Source: CAVVEQ01 sp963802095 (GTDB lineage: Bacteria; Chloroflexota; Anaerolineae; Anaerolineales; Anaerolineaceae). Taken from it: a DNA stretch of 64,000 nucleotides. The notes under the pieces are model-generated. The model saw only the letters and a list, made by a program, of their open reading frames with translations, did no database searches and had not been told where the DNA came from. The stretch lies in assembly GCA_963802095.1 (NCBI GenBank), contig CAWDHI010000002.1, positions 124,001 to 188,000 on the forward strand, given 5' to 3'. The translations under genes and the position numbers were made by a program. Positions 36,059 to 44,320 of the stretch are shown piece by piece. Position 1 is the first letter of the stretch; each line of letters opens with the position of its first letter.

Positions 36059-36186
36059 GGGTCGATTAAAATGATTATAGCGGTTCGGTCTGGAAAAATG
36101 ATCCTCACGTTCAAGCTGCCTGACGGGAAAAGCGGAATTCTTCATCATGTTATACTTACGGAACCTAATATTTCGGAGATTCCCGG

Positions 36187-36483
36187 ATGAATTTTGAAGA
36201 TGTCTTGAAAGTCGTATTAGATTCCGTAGCGGAATTGAATTTGCAGTTGGATGATTCGCACCAGCTCGAACCCAGTCCCGAAACCCAGCTATTCGGACGA
36301 GGTTCAAAACTGGATTCCCTCGGGTTGGTGAACTTGATCGTCCTGGTGGAGGAAAAGACCTCTGATACATTCGGAAAAATGGTCACCATCGCTGATGAAA
36401 AAGCCATGTCTCAGAAAAGCAGTCCCTTCCGCACAGTTCAAACCCTTGCTGAATATCTTCTTTCCCTCCTAAAGGAAAATTAA
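36187..36483 (+). CDS. Acyl carrier protein-like
   Basis: A 98-residue acidic helical protein of the phosphopantetheine-carrier fold: KLDSLGLVNLIVLVEE carries the Ser that receives the cofactor, in the D-S-L pattern. It is longer and less acidic than fatty-acid synthase ACP, as for specialised carriers. TGTTATACT at 36148-36156 is an extended -10 promoter candidate and GGAGATT precedes the ATG. It opens the gene row ACP-SDR-ligase-GNAT-deacetylase; the SDR gene starts on the base after its stop. Likely carries an acyl or aminoacyl group activated by the AMP-ligase. Confidence 0.85.
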   Translation: MNFEDVLKVVLDSVAELNLQLDDSHQLEPSPETQLFGRGSKLDSLGLVNLIVLVEEKTSDTFGKMVTIADEKAMSQKSSPFRTVQTLAEYLLSLLKEN

Positions 36484-37188
36484 ATGCCCGAGTCGCAAGT
36501 GATCCTGATCACCGGGGCAAACAGGGGAATCGGCCGTGCGATCACTGGGCATTATCTCAACACGGGTTGGATCGTTGCCGGTTGCAGCCGGAAGGATTCC
36601 GACCTTAAAACCCAGAATTATCGCCATTTTCAGGTGGATATCACCAATGAGGATGCTGTTCGAACCATGTTCTCCGCGATACGAAAGGAATTCGGCCGAT
36701 TGGACGTGTTGATCAACAACGCTGGCATCGCTTCCATGAACCATTCGCTCCTCATGCCATTGGAAACCACGCGCATGATAATGGATACAAATTTCATCGG
36801 CACCTTTCTGCTCTCCCGCGAAGCAGCCCGCTTGATGCAAAAACGTAAATATGGCCGGATCGTTAATTTCTCCAGCGTTGCAGTTCCGCACCACCTGGAG
36901 GGAGAAGCGGTTTACGCTGCGTCCAAGGCAGCTGTGGAGGAATTGACCCGGATTCTAGCTCGCGAATTTGCAGGTCTGGGTATCACCGTAAATGCGATCG
37001 GTCCCACCCCCATTGAAACAGATCTGATCCGTGGTGTTCCGCAGGAGAAGATCCAGGAACTTATCAATCGCCAGGCGATCAAACGTCTTGGAAAATTCGA
37101 GGATATCCTCAATCTTGTGGATTTTCTCATCAAGCCGGAAAGTGATTTCATAACCGGGCAGGTCATCTACCTGGGAGGAGTATCGTGA
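36484..37188 (+). CDS. SDR-family reductase (FabG-like)
   Basis: NAD(P)-dependent short-chain dehydrogenase, 234 residues. GANRGIGR cofactor loop, NNAG, catalytic Ser in NFSSVAV and Tyr-Lys in VYAASKAA, and the C-terminal ITGQVIYLGG all match 3-oxoacyl-ACP reductase-like enzymes. It lies directly between an ACP and an acyl-activating ligase, with a 4-base overlap (GTGA) to the latter, so reduction of a carrier-bound 3-keto group is a reasonable inference. Confidence 0.93.
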   Translation: MPESQVILITGANRGIGRAITGHYLNTGWIVAGCSRKDSDLKTQNYRHFQVDITNEDAVRTMFSAIRKEFGRLDVLINNAGIASMNHSLLMPLETTRMIMDTNFIGTFLLSREAARLMQKRKYGRIVNFSSVAVPHHLEGEAVYAASKAAVEELTRILAREFAGLGITVNAIGPTPIETDLIRGVPQEKIQELINRQAIKRLGKFEDILNLVDFLIKPESDFITGQVIYLGGVS

Positions 37189-38525
37189 TCGAATTCCTTA
37201 TGGATGTTTTTAGAGAATCCAACCAGCGGGATGCGATCATTTGGAAAGATCAGGCTTACACCTATAGCTGGCTGCTGGAGCGTGTTCTTTACTGGCAGAA
37301 TCAGATCCGCATCCGCGAAATTCCGCACGGATCAGTGGTGATCCTGGAAGCGGATTTTTCGCCGAACGCGGTTGCCCTTTTCCTTGCGCTCATCGAAGCC
37401 CGCTGTACCCTGGTACCCCTCACCCGATCGGTGGAGATGAAAAAGAAGGAATTCATTGAGATCGCCCAAGGCGAGATCAAGTTTTCCATTGATGATTTCG
37501 ATGTCACCACCATCTCCGTATTGGATAATCAAGCGTCACATCCGCTGTATGAAAAGATCCGATCCCTGGATCACCCGGGGCTGATCCTGTTTTCCTCCGG
37601 TTCCACCGGGAAAAGCAAGGCAGCGTTGCACAACTTATCCGGTTTACTGGAAAAATTCAAAACCCGCCGCTTCGCGCAGCGATCTATTAGCTTTCTGCTC
37701 TATGACCATATCGGCGGGGTCAATACTATGCTTCATATCCTTTCCAATGGCGGTACCCTCATCACCGTGCAGGACCGCAGTCCGGACGCGGTGTTGGGGG
37801 CGGTGGAAAAATTTCAAGCAGAATTGTTACCCACTTCTCCCACCTTCATCAACCTGATCCTGCTCAGCGAAGCTTATAAAAGACACGATCTTTCCACGTT
37901 GAAAACTGTCACCTATGGCACCGAGCCCATGCCGGAGAGCACACTCAAACGCTTCCATGAATTGTTCCCGGAGATCAAATTACAGCAGACCTACGGTCTT
38001 TCCGAGGTGGGCATCCTCCGCTCCAAATCGCTCGGGTCTGATTCATTATGGGTGAAGATCGGCGGAGAAGGATTTGAAACAAGGGTTGTGGATAACATCC
38101 TCCAGATCAGAGCCCAGTCAGCCATGCTCGGGTATCTGAATGCACCCAGTCCCTTTACGGATGATGGCTGGTTCATCACCGGCGATGAAGTAGAGGTAGA
38201 TGGCGAATTCATGCGTATCCTCGGCCGCCGCAGCGAGCTGATCAATGTGGGTGGGGAGAAAGTCTATCCCGCTGAAGTGGAGAGTGTCATCCAGGCGATC
38301 TCCAATGTAGAGGAGGTATCCGTATACGGGGAAAAGAATCCCATCACCGGCAGCATGGTTTGCGCATTGGTCAAATTGCAGCAACCGGAAGATGAACAGC
38401 AAGCAAAATTGAGAATCAAACAAGCCTGTGCGGAAAATCTACCTCGATATAAAGTTCCGGTCAGGATCACATTCACCCAGGACGAACAGCACAGCGAGCG
38501 TTTCAAGAAAATGCGACCGCGTTGA
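37185..38525 (+). CDS. AMP-dependent acyl ligase (ANL family)
   Basis: Adenylate-forming enzyme of 446 residues. The P-loop-like LILFSSGSTGKSKAALH, QTYGLSEVG, GDEVEVDGEFMRILGRRSELINVGGEKVYPAEVE are the A3, A5 and A7/A8 motifs; a Lys pair near the C-terminus (RFKKM) may serve as the adenylation lysine. It is shorter than acyl-CoA synthetases, like those in acyl-ACP and surface-polysaccharide loci. GTG start overlaps the SDR stop. Probably loads an acid onto the ACP encoded two genes upstream. Confidence 0.9.
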   Translation: MIEFLMDVFRESNQRDAIIWKDQAYTYSWLLERVLYWQNQIRIREIPHGSVVILEADFSPNAVALFLALIEARCTLVPLTRSVEMKKKEFIEIAQGEIKFSIDDFDVTTISVLDNQASHPLYEKIRSLDHPGLILFSSGSTGKSKAALHNLSGLLEKFKTRRFAQRSISFLLYDHIGGVNTMLHILSNGGTLITVQDRSPDAVLGAVEKFQAELLPTSPTFINLILLSEAYKRHDLSTLKTVTYGTEPMPESTLKRFHELFPEIKLQQTYGLSEVGILRSKSLGSDSLWVKIGGEGFETRVVDNILQIRAQSAMLGYLNAPSPFTDDGWFITGDEVEVDGEFMRILGRRSELINVGGEKVYPAEVESVIQAISNVEEVSVYGEKNPITGSMVCALVKLQQPEDEQQAKLRIKQACAENLPRYKVPVRITFTQDEQHSERFKKMRPR

Positions 38526-38541
38526 TCGGATCGATAATCAC

Positions 38542-39399
38542 ATGACGAGTGTTCGTAAGGTAAATAGCAGTGATTTTGATCTCGTCCTTCCCCTTTTTAA
38601 TGGTTTCGCGACCCATACCCAGGTGAATCCGCAGGACTGGAAAAAAATTTTTCACCCCATTTGGGTGAACCAACGTCAGGAATTTGGGTATTTACTTGAA
38701 GACCATGGAGAAGTTGTTGGTTTCCTGGGAACGCTTTACTCAAACAGGTCGATATCAGGAAAGCAGCAGGAATTCTGCAACCTGACCTCCTGGATCGTTA
38801 AACCTGAATACCGGTCAGAAAGTCTTTCGCTGCTTTTTCCCTTGATCAGCAGCCAGGATCTTACCCTGACGAATTTCACAGCCTCCAACCGGGTTATCAA
38901 CGTTCTTCTCAAGCTCGGTTTTCGGTCGTTGGAAGATCATTACCGGATGGTTCTGCCGTTTCCCTTTGCATCCGGGGCTCTCCAAATCATCACCGACCCG
39001 GGGAAGATCGAGGAAAAGCTGACCGGTACGGATTCCGCGATCTTCCATGACCACAAGACATTACATTGTCGGCATGTCTTGATGTGTTCACCAACGGAGA
39101 ATTGCTACCTGGTTCTTAATCCTGCGATAAAGCGGAACCGCCAGGTCATGTTCATCAATTACATCGGGGACATGGATTTTTTTGTGAGGACTATTCAAAG
39201 ATGCACCCGCACTATCTGCCGGCAACTTGGTGTTCAAGGGTTGATGATCGGCGATCACAGTCTGGCTGGAAAACACCTTCCCCTGGCACTAAGGATAAAA
39301 CGGCGGCATGCGTTATTGTATAGATCGAAGTATGTTCCTCCCGGGAAAATAGATACCCTGTATTCCGAGATCCAGGTTCTCGGATTGAAACCGGTTTAA
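38542..39399 (+). CDS. GNAT-like acyltransferase
   Basis: A 285-residue protein whose first ~170 residues look like a GNAT fold: RKVNSSDFDLVLPLFN, EVVGFLGTLYSNR, NLTSWIVKPEYRSESLSLLFPL and NRVINVLLKLGFRSLEDHYRM. The second half repeats a weaker acetyltransferase-like pattern. It starts 16 bases after the ligase stop and 3 bases before the deacetylase, so it belongs to the cluster. Could transfer the ACP-bound acyl group to a sugar amine, but the acyl-CoA/ACP binding R/Q-x-x-G-x-G/A motif is imperfect. Confidence 0.7.
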   Translation: MTSVRKVNSSDFDLVLPLFNGFATHTQVNPQDWKKIFHPIWVNQRQEFGYLLEDHGEVVGFLGTLYSNRSISGKQQEFCNLTSWIVKPEYRSESLSLLFPLISSQDLTLTNFTASNRVINVLLKLGFRSLEDHYRMVLPFPFASGALQIITDPGKIEEKLTGTDSAIFHDHKTLHCRHVLMCSPTENCYLVLNPAIKRNRQVMFINYIGDMDFFVRTIQRCTRTICRQLGVQGLMIGDHSLAGKHLPLALRIKRRHALLYRSKYVPPGKIDTLYSEIQVLGLKPV

Positions 39400-39402
39400 C
39401 CC

Positions 39403-40425
39403 ATGGTTGCGAGTACCGCTAGCAACATCTTCTCCCCTCTCGCCAGACCGTTTTATCGCGGTATCGGTCATATTCTGATGTTCCACCGTATTGTCCAGGA
39501 CCTTCCCAAATTTCGGGTCCCGGGTGCTGCCAGCATCGAGTATTCCCCCGAGAAATTTGATCTACTTCTGGATGAGCTTCAAAAAGCCAATTATCGCTTT
39601 ATTTCGATGGATACCCTGGTAAAGATTCTTTATACCGGGGAAAGATCGGCAGAATTTATCAGTGTAACCTTTGACGACGGGTATGCAGATAATTACACAA
39701 CTGCATACCCGATCCTGAAGAAACGCGGCATTCCATTTACAATCTACGTGACCACCTCATTCCCCGATCAGAAGGCGATCGTCTGGTGGTATATTCTCGA
39801 GGATATGTTGAATCAAGTTCAGCTGGTGGAATTCGAATTCCAGGGAACCAATTACCGTTTCAACACCGGAAATAATGAGGAGAGGCAGCTTTTTGGCAGC
39901 ACTGCCCGCAATTTGATGAAAGCTGCATCCCCCCAGGATTTGAAAACTCTGGCAGAACAGGTTTTTGAAAAACACAGGATTGATCCATACGAAAAAGTGA
40001 AGGAATTGAGCATGAGTTGGGATCAAATACGTCAACTTGCTGCCGATCCTCTAGTCACCATCGGTACACATACGGTAAATCATCTCTTATTGAAGGAGCT
40101 GCCCTCTGAGAGCGTCCGGGAGGAGATCTTCCTCGGCCGCACCAGGTTGGAAGAGATGCTTGGCAGGGAGATAGAACATTTTGCATTTCCCTTTGGCGGC
40201 GCAAACGCAGCTGGTGATCGCGAATTCAAGCTGGTCCGTGAGGCAAAATTCAAGACCGGTGTGACCACCCGCCTGGCAAATATCTTCCCGCAGCACCGGC
40301 AACACCTGGAATGCCTTCCCCGGATCGATATGGGTCTTTTCTCCAATATTGCTAGACTCAGAACCGCTCTGGATGGCTGGGTTCCAGCTCGTATGAACCA
40401 TTTCAAACGGGTGGTCACAGAATGA
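39403..40425 (+). CDS. Polysaccharide deacetylase (NodB/CE4)
   Basis: A 340-residue CE4 enzyme. HILMFHRI opens the family, SVTFDDGYADNY supplies the catalytic base and metal Asp, IGTHTVNH the two metal His, and FAFPFGG a later motif. The hydrophobic signal peptide is absent, so it may act on an intracellular or membrane-associated saccharide, as in polysaccharide-export loci. Its stop overlaps the start of the hydrogenase small subunit gene by four bases (ATGA), an odd coupling. Confidence 0.92.
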   Translation: MVASTASNIFSPLARPFYRGIGHILMFHRIVQDLPKFRVPGAASIEYSPEKFDLLLDELQKANYRFISMDTLVKILYTGERSAEFISVTFDDGYADNYTTAYPILKKRGIPFTIYVTTSFPDQKAIVWWYILEDMLNQVQLVEFEFQGTNYRFNTGNNEERQLFGSTARNLMKAASPQDLKTLAEQVFEKHRIDPYEKVKELSMSWDQIRQLAADPLVTIGTHTVNHLLLKELPSESVREEIFLGRTRLEEMLGREIEHFAFPFGGANAAGDREFKLVREAKFKTGVTTRLANIFPQHRQHLECLPRIDMGLFSNIARLRTALDGWVPARMNHFKRVVTE

Positions 40426-41276
40426 CCAATACCCGGTTCGCCGTTCTGCAGCTCTCGGGTTGCGCTGGATGCGAGGTCTCACTCCTCAACGCAACCGAGT
40501 GGATCAATAAGTACAACCTCATGTACATGCCGCTGGTTGTATCCGCCTATGAGGTGCCGGATGTGGATATCCTGCTCATAAGTGGTGGCGTGCGTACCGA
40601 TCAGGACCTCCACCACCTGCGAACCGCGGTAAAAAAAGCAAAATCGGTTGTCGCTGTTGGAACCTGCGCGATAAGCGGAGGCGTAGCCAATCTTGGTGAT
40701 CGGGATGAAGTTCGGGACCTGTTTTTATCCCAATCCAGCCGGCGGCACGTTCCCCGGTTGCTTCCACGATGCCAACCGATTGATGCGGTTGTGGGTATAG
40801 ACCTATATCTCCCGGGTTGCCCGCCCACTTCAGAACTTTTTATGGCAGCATTGTTCGATCCCCAGGGATTCCAGGGCAGCCGCTCGGTTTGCCAGGAATG
40901 CGGGCGTTTAAAGGATAAAAACATCCGTCCCAATAAGCTTTTGGGCTTCCAGCAGGGCAAAGTGCAGGAAGGGCTTTGCCTGATCAACCAGGGTTACCTA
41001 TGTGTAGGCTCTTCAACCCGCGGGGGTTGCCGGGCTCCCTGCACACGCGCTGGTCATCCCTGCGTCGGCTGCCGGGGTCCATCCGACTTCTTTATTGAAA
41101 AAGAATCCAGCGAATGGCTGGGTTCCATCCAAAGAGTTTTCGAGACCATGACCGATATATCCCGTGAGGAGATAGCCCAGGCGCTCGTTTCCCCACAGTT
41201 CGCGCTCTTCCTATTCCAATTCTCGGATTATGCCGGCGGGAACCGCCCGGTCAGACATAAGGAAAAGGTGATCTGA
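40422..41276 (+). CDS. [NiFe] hydrogenase small subunit, group 3 type
   Basis: Iron-sulfur electron-transfer subunit, 284 residues, no twin-arginine signal, so cytoplasmic. Proximal cluster: Cys14 and Cys17 in GCAGCE, Cys in GTCAISGG, Cys in LPGCPP. The C-terminal third holds CQECGRL, GLCLINQGYLCVGSSTRGGCRAPC and HPCVGCRGP, ligands for two further clusters. The pattern matches the MvhG/FrhG/HydD-like subunits of group 3 enzymes, not the short HoxY. The large subunit gene follows by 1 base. Which electron acceptor is used (heterodisulfide reductase-like, F420, NAD) is not shown by neighbours. Confidence 0.93.
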   Translation: MTNTRFAVLQLSGCAGCEVSLLNATEWINKYNLMYMPLVVSAYEVPDVDILLISGGVRTDQDLHHLRTAVKKAKSVVAVGTCAISGGVANLGDRDEVRDLFLSQSSRRHVPRLLPRCQPIDAVVGIDLYLPGCPPTSELFMAALFDPQGFQGSRSVCQECGRLKDKNIRPNKLLGFQQGKVQEGLCLINQGYLCVGSSTRGGCRAPCTRAGHPCVGCRGPSDFFIEKESSEWLGSIQRVFETMTDISREEIAQALVSPQFALFLFQFSDYAGGNRPVRHKEKVI

Positions 41277-41277
41277 G

Positions 41278-42585
41278 ATGCCCACTCTGATCTTTCCCAT
41301 CAGCCGCATCGAAGGTCACGCCCAGGTGGTGATCGATACCCATGGTGACGAGGTCATCTCCGCCCACTTCCAAGCCACCGAGTTCCGCGGATTTGATTAT
41401 TTCGTGCAGGGCATCCCCGCAGAACAAATGCCTGTTATCGTTCCGCGAATTTGCGGGGTTTGTTCCACAGCACACCATGTATGCTCGGTGAAAGCACTTG
41501 AATCCTTGTACGGGATTACGCCTCCCCCTCTCGCCAGACGCATCCGGGAATTGCTTTTACTCGGGCAATTGATACAAAACCAGGCAACCTCCTTGTTCAT
41601 TTTCACCATGCCGGATAGGCTCGGCACCGATAGCATCTTTGAACCCGACACCGCAAATACCTCCTCCCGCCCTGGAATTGCCATTCAATCCTTGCAGGTT
41701 CGCAAGGCGGGAACCGACCTGATAACCCTGGCAGGCGGGCAATTCATCCACCCGGTAAAATCTGTCATTGGCGGAGTAAACGGTGGGATCGCCCAACAGG
41801 CAGCCGATGAAATGCGTACCACTTTGAAAGCCATCCTTCCTGTAGCTTGTGAATTGTTCGATCACTACTGGCAATCCAGCCTTGATATGGTCGAAAGAAT
41901 CGGTTCCTGGGGTGATGACCGGCCATCCCACTATATCGCCTCCACCGGACGATCCTGCATGAATTTTGACAGCGATACGATCTGCATGCTGGATGAAAAC
42001 GGCAAACAGGTGGATTGTTTTTCGCCCGCTGAATTCCAGCAAAAATTAACTTTCATCGAAGGCACGCACAGCTACTCGGATGAAACACTTTACAAAGGGG
42101 AGATCATGCGGGCCAATAGTCTGGCACGGATCAACATGAGCGTCCACATGGGCACCCCTCTGGCGGATGAATATCTGGATCGTTTTCAAAAAACTTTTGG
42201 AAAACCTGCCCACGCAATCATGTTTTTTGATCTCAGCCGTGGAATCGAGCTGGTATATGCTCTCGAACGGGCAATTGAAATCCTTTCAGAACCACTTGAA
42301 GGAGAGGAGACCAGCATTCCCTACTCCCCGAGAGATGGGGAAGGATTCGGCCTGGTGGAAGCTCCGCGTGGACCGTTGATCCACCATTACACGGTTGAAA
42401 ACGGATTGATTAAATCGGCCAAATTCATCATCCCCACGGTTCACAACATGCAAGCCATCAGCCGGGCGTTGAAGGTGGCTGCCGAACGGTATGTGAGGAA
42501 TGACCAGATAGACCTTGAACTCGAAAAGGCGGTCGGGCGGGTGGTACGGGCTTTTGATCCTTGCATCGCCTGCGCCACCCATTAA
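41278..42585 (+). CDS. [NiFe] hydrogenase large subunit without C-terminal extension
   Basis: Catalytic subunit, 435 residues. The N-terminal nickel motif RICGVCSTAHH provides Cys59 and Cys62; the C-terminal motif DPCIACATH provides Cys429 and Cys432. The stop codon comes directly after His435, where normal precursors carry a 15-30 residue peptide that a maturation protease removes. So this enzyme would not need that step. It matches the MvhA/FrhA branch of group 3 (RIEGHAQV and TEFRGFDYFVQG at the start). No hyp maturation genes are in the window. PepT follows 18 bases downstream. Confidence 0.94.
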   Translation: MPTLIFPISRIEGHAQVVIDTHGDEVISAHFQATEFRGFDYFVQGIPAEQMPVIVPRICGVCSTAHHVCSVKALESLYGITPPPLARRIRELLLLGQLIQNQATSLFIFTMPDRLGTDSIFEPDTANTSSRPGIAIQSLQVRKAGTDLITLAGGQFIHPVKSVIGGVNGGIAQQAADEMRTTLKAILPVACELFDHYWQSSLDMVERIGSWGDDRPSHYIASTGRSCMNFDSDTICMLDENGKQVDCFSPAEFQQKLTFIEGTHSYSDETLYKGEIMRANSLARINMSVHMGTPLADEYLDRFQKTFGKPAHAIMFFDLSRGIELVYALERAIEILSEPLEGEETSIPYSPRDGEGFGLVEAPRGPLIHHYTVENGLIKSAKFIIPTVHNMQAISRALKVAAERYVRNDQIDLELEKAVGRVVRAFDPCIACATH

Positions 42586-42603
42586 ACAGGAGAGGACGAA
42601 AAA

Positions 42604-43836
42604 ATGACCTCAGTCTCAGAACGCTTTCTCAAATACTGTCGGATCGATACGCAATCCGACGAATCCTCACCCACTTGTCCGAGTACTGAAAAACAATTTG
42701 ACCTTGCCCGGGTATTGGTGGAGGAACTGCTTGCATTAGGGTTGATGGATGCGAATGTTGATGAAAACTGCAATGTGATGGCTACTCTGCCATCCAGCCA
42801 GGACCGGGCAGCACCTGTGATCGGTTTTATCGCTCATGTGGATACCAGCCCCGACCTTAGCGGAACAGGTGTGAATCCTCAAGTTTGGGAGAATTATGAT
42901 GGCGGGGAGATTATATTAAACAAAGAAAAGAATATTTTCCTGAGCCCGAAGATTTTCCCAGAGCTTTCCCGCTATATTGGACAGACGCTGATCACAACAG
43001 ATGGGAATACACTGCTCGGCGCGGATGATAAAGCTGGCGTGGCAACGATCATGTCTACAATGGAATACCTTGTCAACCATCCCGAATTTAAACACGGGAC
43101 GATCAAGATTGGCTTCACCCCCGATGAAGAGATTGGCAGGGGTGTGGACCGGTTCGATGTGAAAAAGTTCGGCGCGGATTTCGCGTATACCCTCGATGGC
43201 GGAGAACTTGGTGAACTGGAATATAACACTTTCAATGCCGCATCCGCCAAGGTAACCATCCAGGGAAAGATCGTTCACCCGGGTTATGCCAAGAACATCA
43301 TGAAAAATGCCATACTCATCGGCATGGAGCTTCAGGCCATGCTCCCCGAGAACGAAAGGCCTGCCTATACATCCGGTTGGGAAGGGTTTTACCACCTCAT
43401 GGATATGCGCGGTGGCGTGGACCAGACCACCATGACCTACATCATTCGCGATCACGAGCGGCCGAAATTTGAGCATATGAAAGAATTGTTCCAGAAAGCA
43501 ATAGCTTTTCTGAATCAAAAATATGGAGCAGGCACAGTCTCCGCGGAGATCACAGACTCGTATTACAACCTGCGGGAAAAGATTGAGCCGGTGTTCCATA
43601 TCGTTGATACAGCTGAAAAAGCTATCAAAGCGGTTGGGCTTACCCCACGCATTGTACCTGTCCGGGGAGGCACGGATGGTTCGCGGCTTTCCTATATGGG
43701 GCTGCCAACACCGAATCTATTCACCGGGGCTCATAATTTCCACTCCCGATATGAATACATCCCGGTTCAATCGATGGAAAAATCGGTCGAGGTTGTGCTG
43801 AAGATAATAGAATTGTACGCAAGCGATTTATCGTGA
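42604..43836 (+). CDS. pepT: Peptidase T
   Basis: Zinc tripeptidase of the M20B family, 410 residues. IAHVDTSPD, LGADDKAGVA, TPDEEIGRG (catalytic Glu), DGGELGELEYNTF and RGGTDGSRLSYMG together with HNFHSRYEYIP are the metal and substrate motifs of PepT. Cytoplasmic; releases N-terminal residues from tripeptides. An AGGAGAGGACG site precedes the ATG. It may be transcribed with the hydrogenase genes and with yjbQ, though with no functional tie that I can see. Confidence 0.96.
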   Translation: MTSVSERFLKYCRIDTQSDESSPTCPSTEKQFDLARVLVEELLALGLMDANVDENCNVMATLPSSQDRAAPVIGFIAHVDTSPDLSGTGVNPQVWENYDGGEIILNKEKNIFLSPKIFPELSRYIGQTLITTDGNTLLGADDKAGVATIMSTMEYLVNHPEFKHGTIKIGFTPDEEIGRGVDRFDVKKFGADFAYTLDGGELGELEYNTFNAASAKVTIQGKIVHPGYAKNIMKNAILIGMELQAMLPENERPAYTSGWEGFYHLMDMRGGVDQTTMTYIIRDHERPKFEHMKELFQKAIAFLNQKYGAGTVSAEITDSYYNLREKIEPVFHIVDTAEKAIKAVGLTPRIVPVRGGTDGSRLSYMGLPTPNLFTGAHNFHSRYEYIPVQSMEKSVEVVLKIIELYASDLS

Positions 43837-43846
43837 GGCAAGAATA

Positions 43847-44266
43847 ATGAAATCCTTCCGTAAAGAGATCATTATGAATATACCCACCCGACGGGATTAT
43901 GTGAATATCACTCCCCAGGTACGGGAATGCCTGCGGGAAAGCGGTATCCGGGAAGGTCTGTGCCTGGTGAATCCCATGCATATCACCGCGTCCGTATTTA
44001 TCAATGATGACGAGGATGGATTACATTTCGATTACGACCAATGGCTGGAAAAAATCGCCCCACACGAGCCTGTTTCAGGGTATCGCCACAACCGTACTGG
44101 AGAAGATAACGCGGATGCGCATATAAAGCGTCAGGTGATGGGTCGTGAAGTGGTCGTGGCAGTCACCAATGGAAAACTGGATTTCGGTACATGGGAACAG
44201 ATCTTTTTTGGCGAGTTTGATGGGGGACGCCAAAAACGAGTTTTGGTCAAAATAATCGGGGAATAA
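43847..44266 (+). CDS. YjbQ/UPF0047 family protein
   Basis: A 139-residue member of the YjbQ family, which forms trimers and has weak thiamine-phosphate synthase activity reported in relatives. The family blocks PMHITASVFINDDEDGLHFDYDQWLEKIAP, YRHNRTGEDNADAHIKRQVMG and GKLDFGTWEQIFFGEFDGGRQKRVLVK are all present. It starts 10 bases after pepT. True function is uncertain even in studied bacteria. Confidence 0.93.
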   Translation: MKSFRKEIIMNIPTRRDYVNITPQVRECLRESGIREGLCLVNPMHITASVFINDDEDGLHFDYDQWLEKIAPHEPVSGYRHNRTGEDNADAHIKRQVMGREVVVAVTNGKLDFGTWEQIFFGEFDGGRQKRVLVKIIGE

Positions 44267-44303
44267 AAAGACCCCCGCGTGCAACTTATTAGCAAGGGGG
44301 GTC
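44265..44303 (-). terminator. Terminator of the exporter operon
   Basis: GACCCCC (44270-44276) pairs with GGGGGTC (44297-44303); on the minus strand the hairpin is followed by TTTTTATTC. It lies 18 bases after the adaptor gene stop. On the plus strand no T run follows, so it is less effective for yjbQ. Confidence 0.75.
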
Positions 44304-44320
44304 CGTTGGAAAAACTAGCA

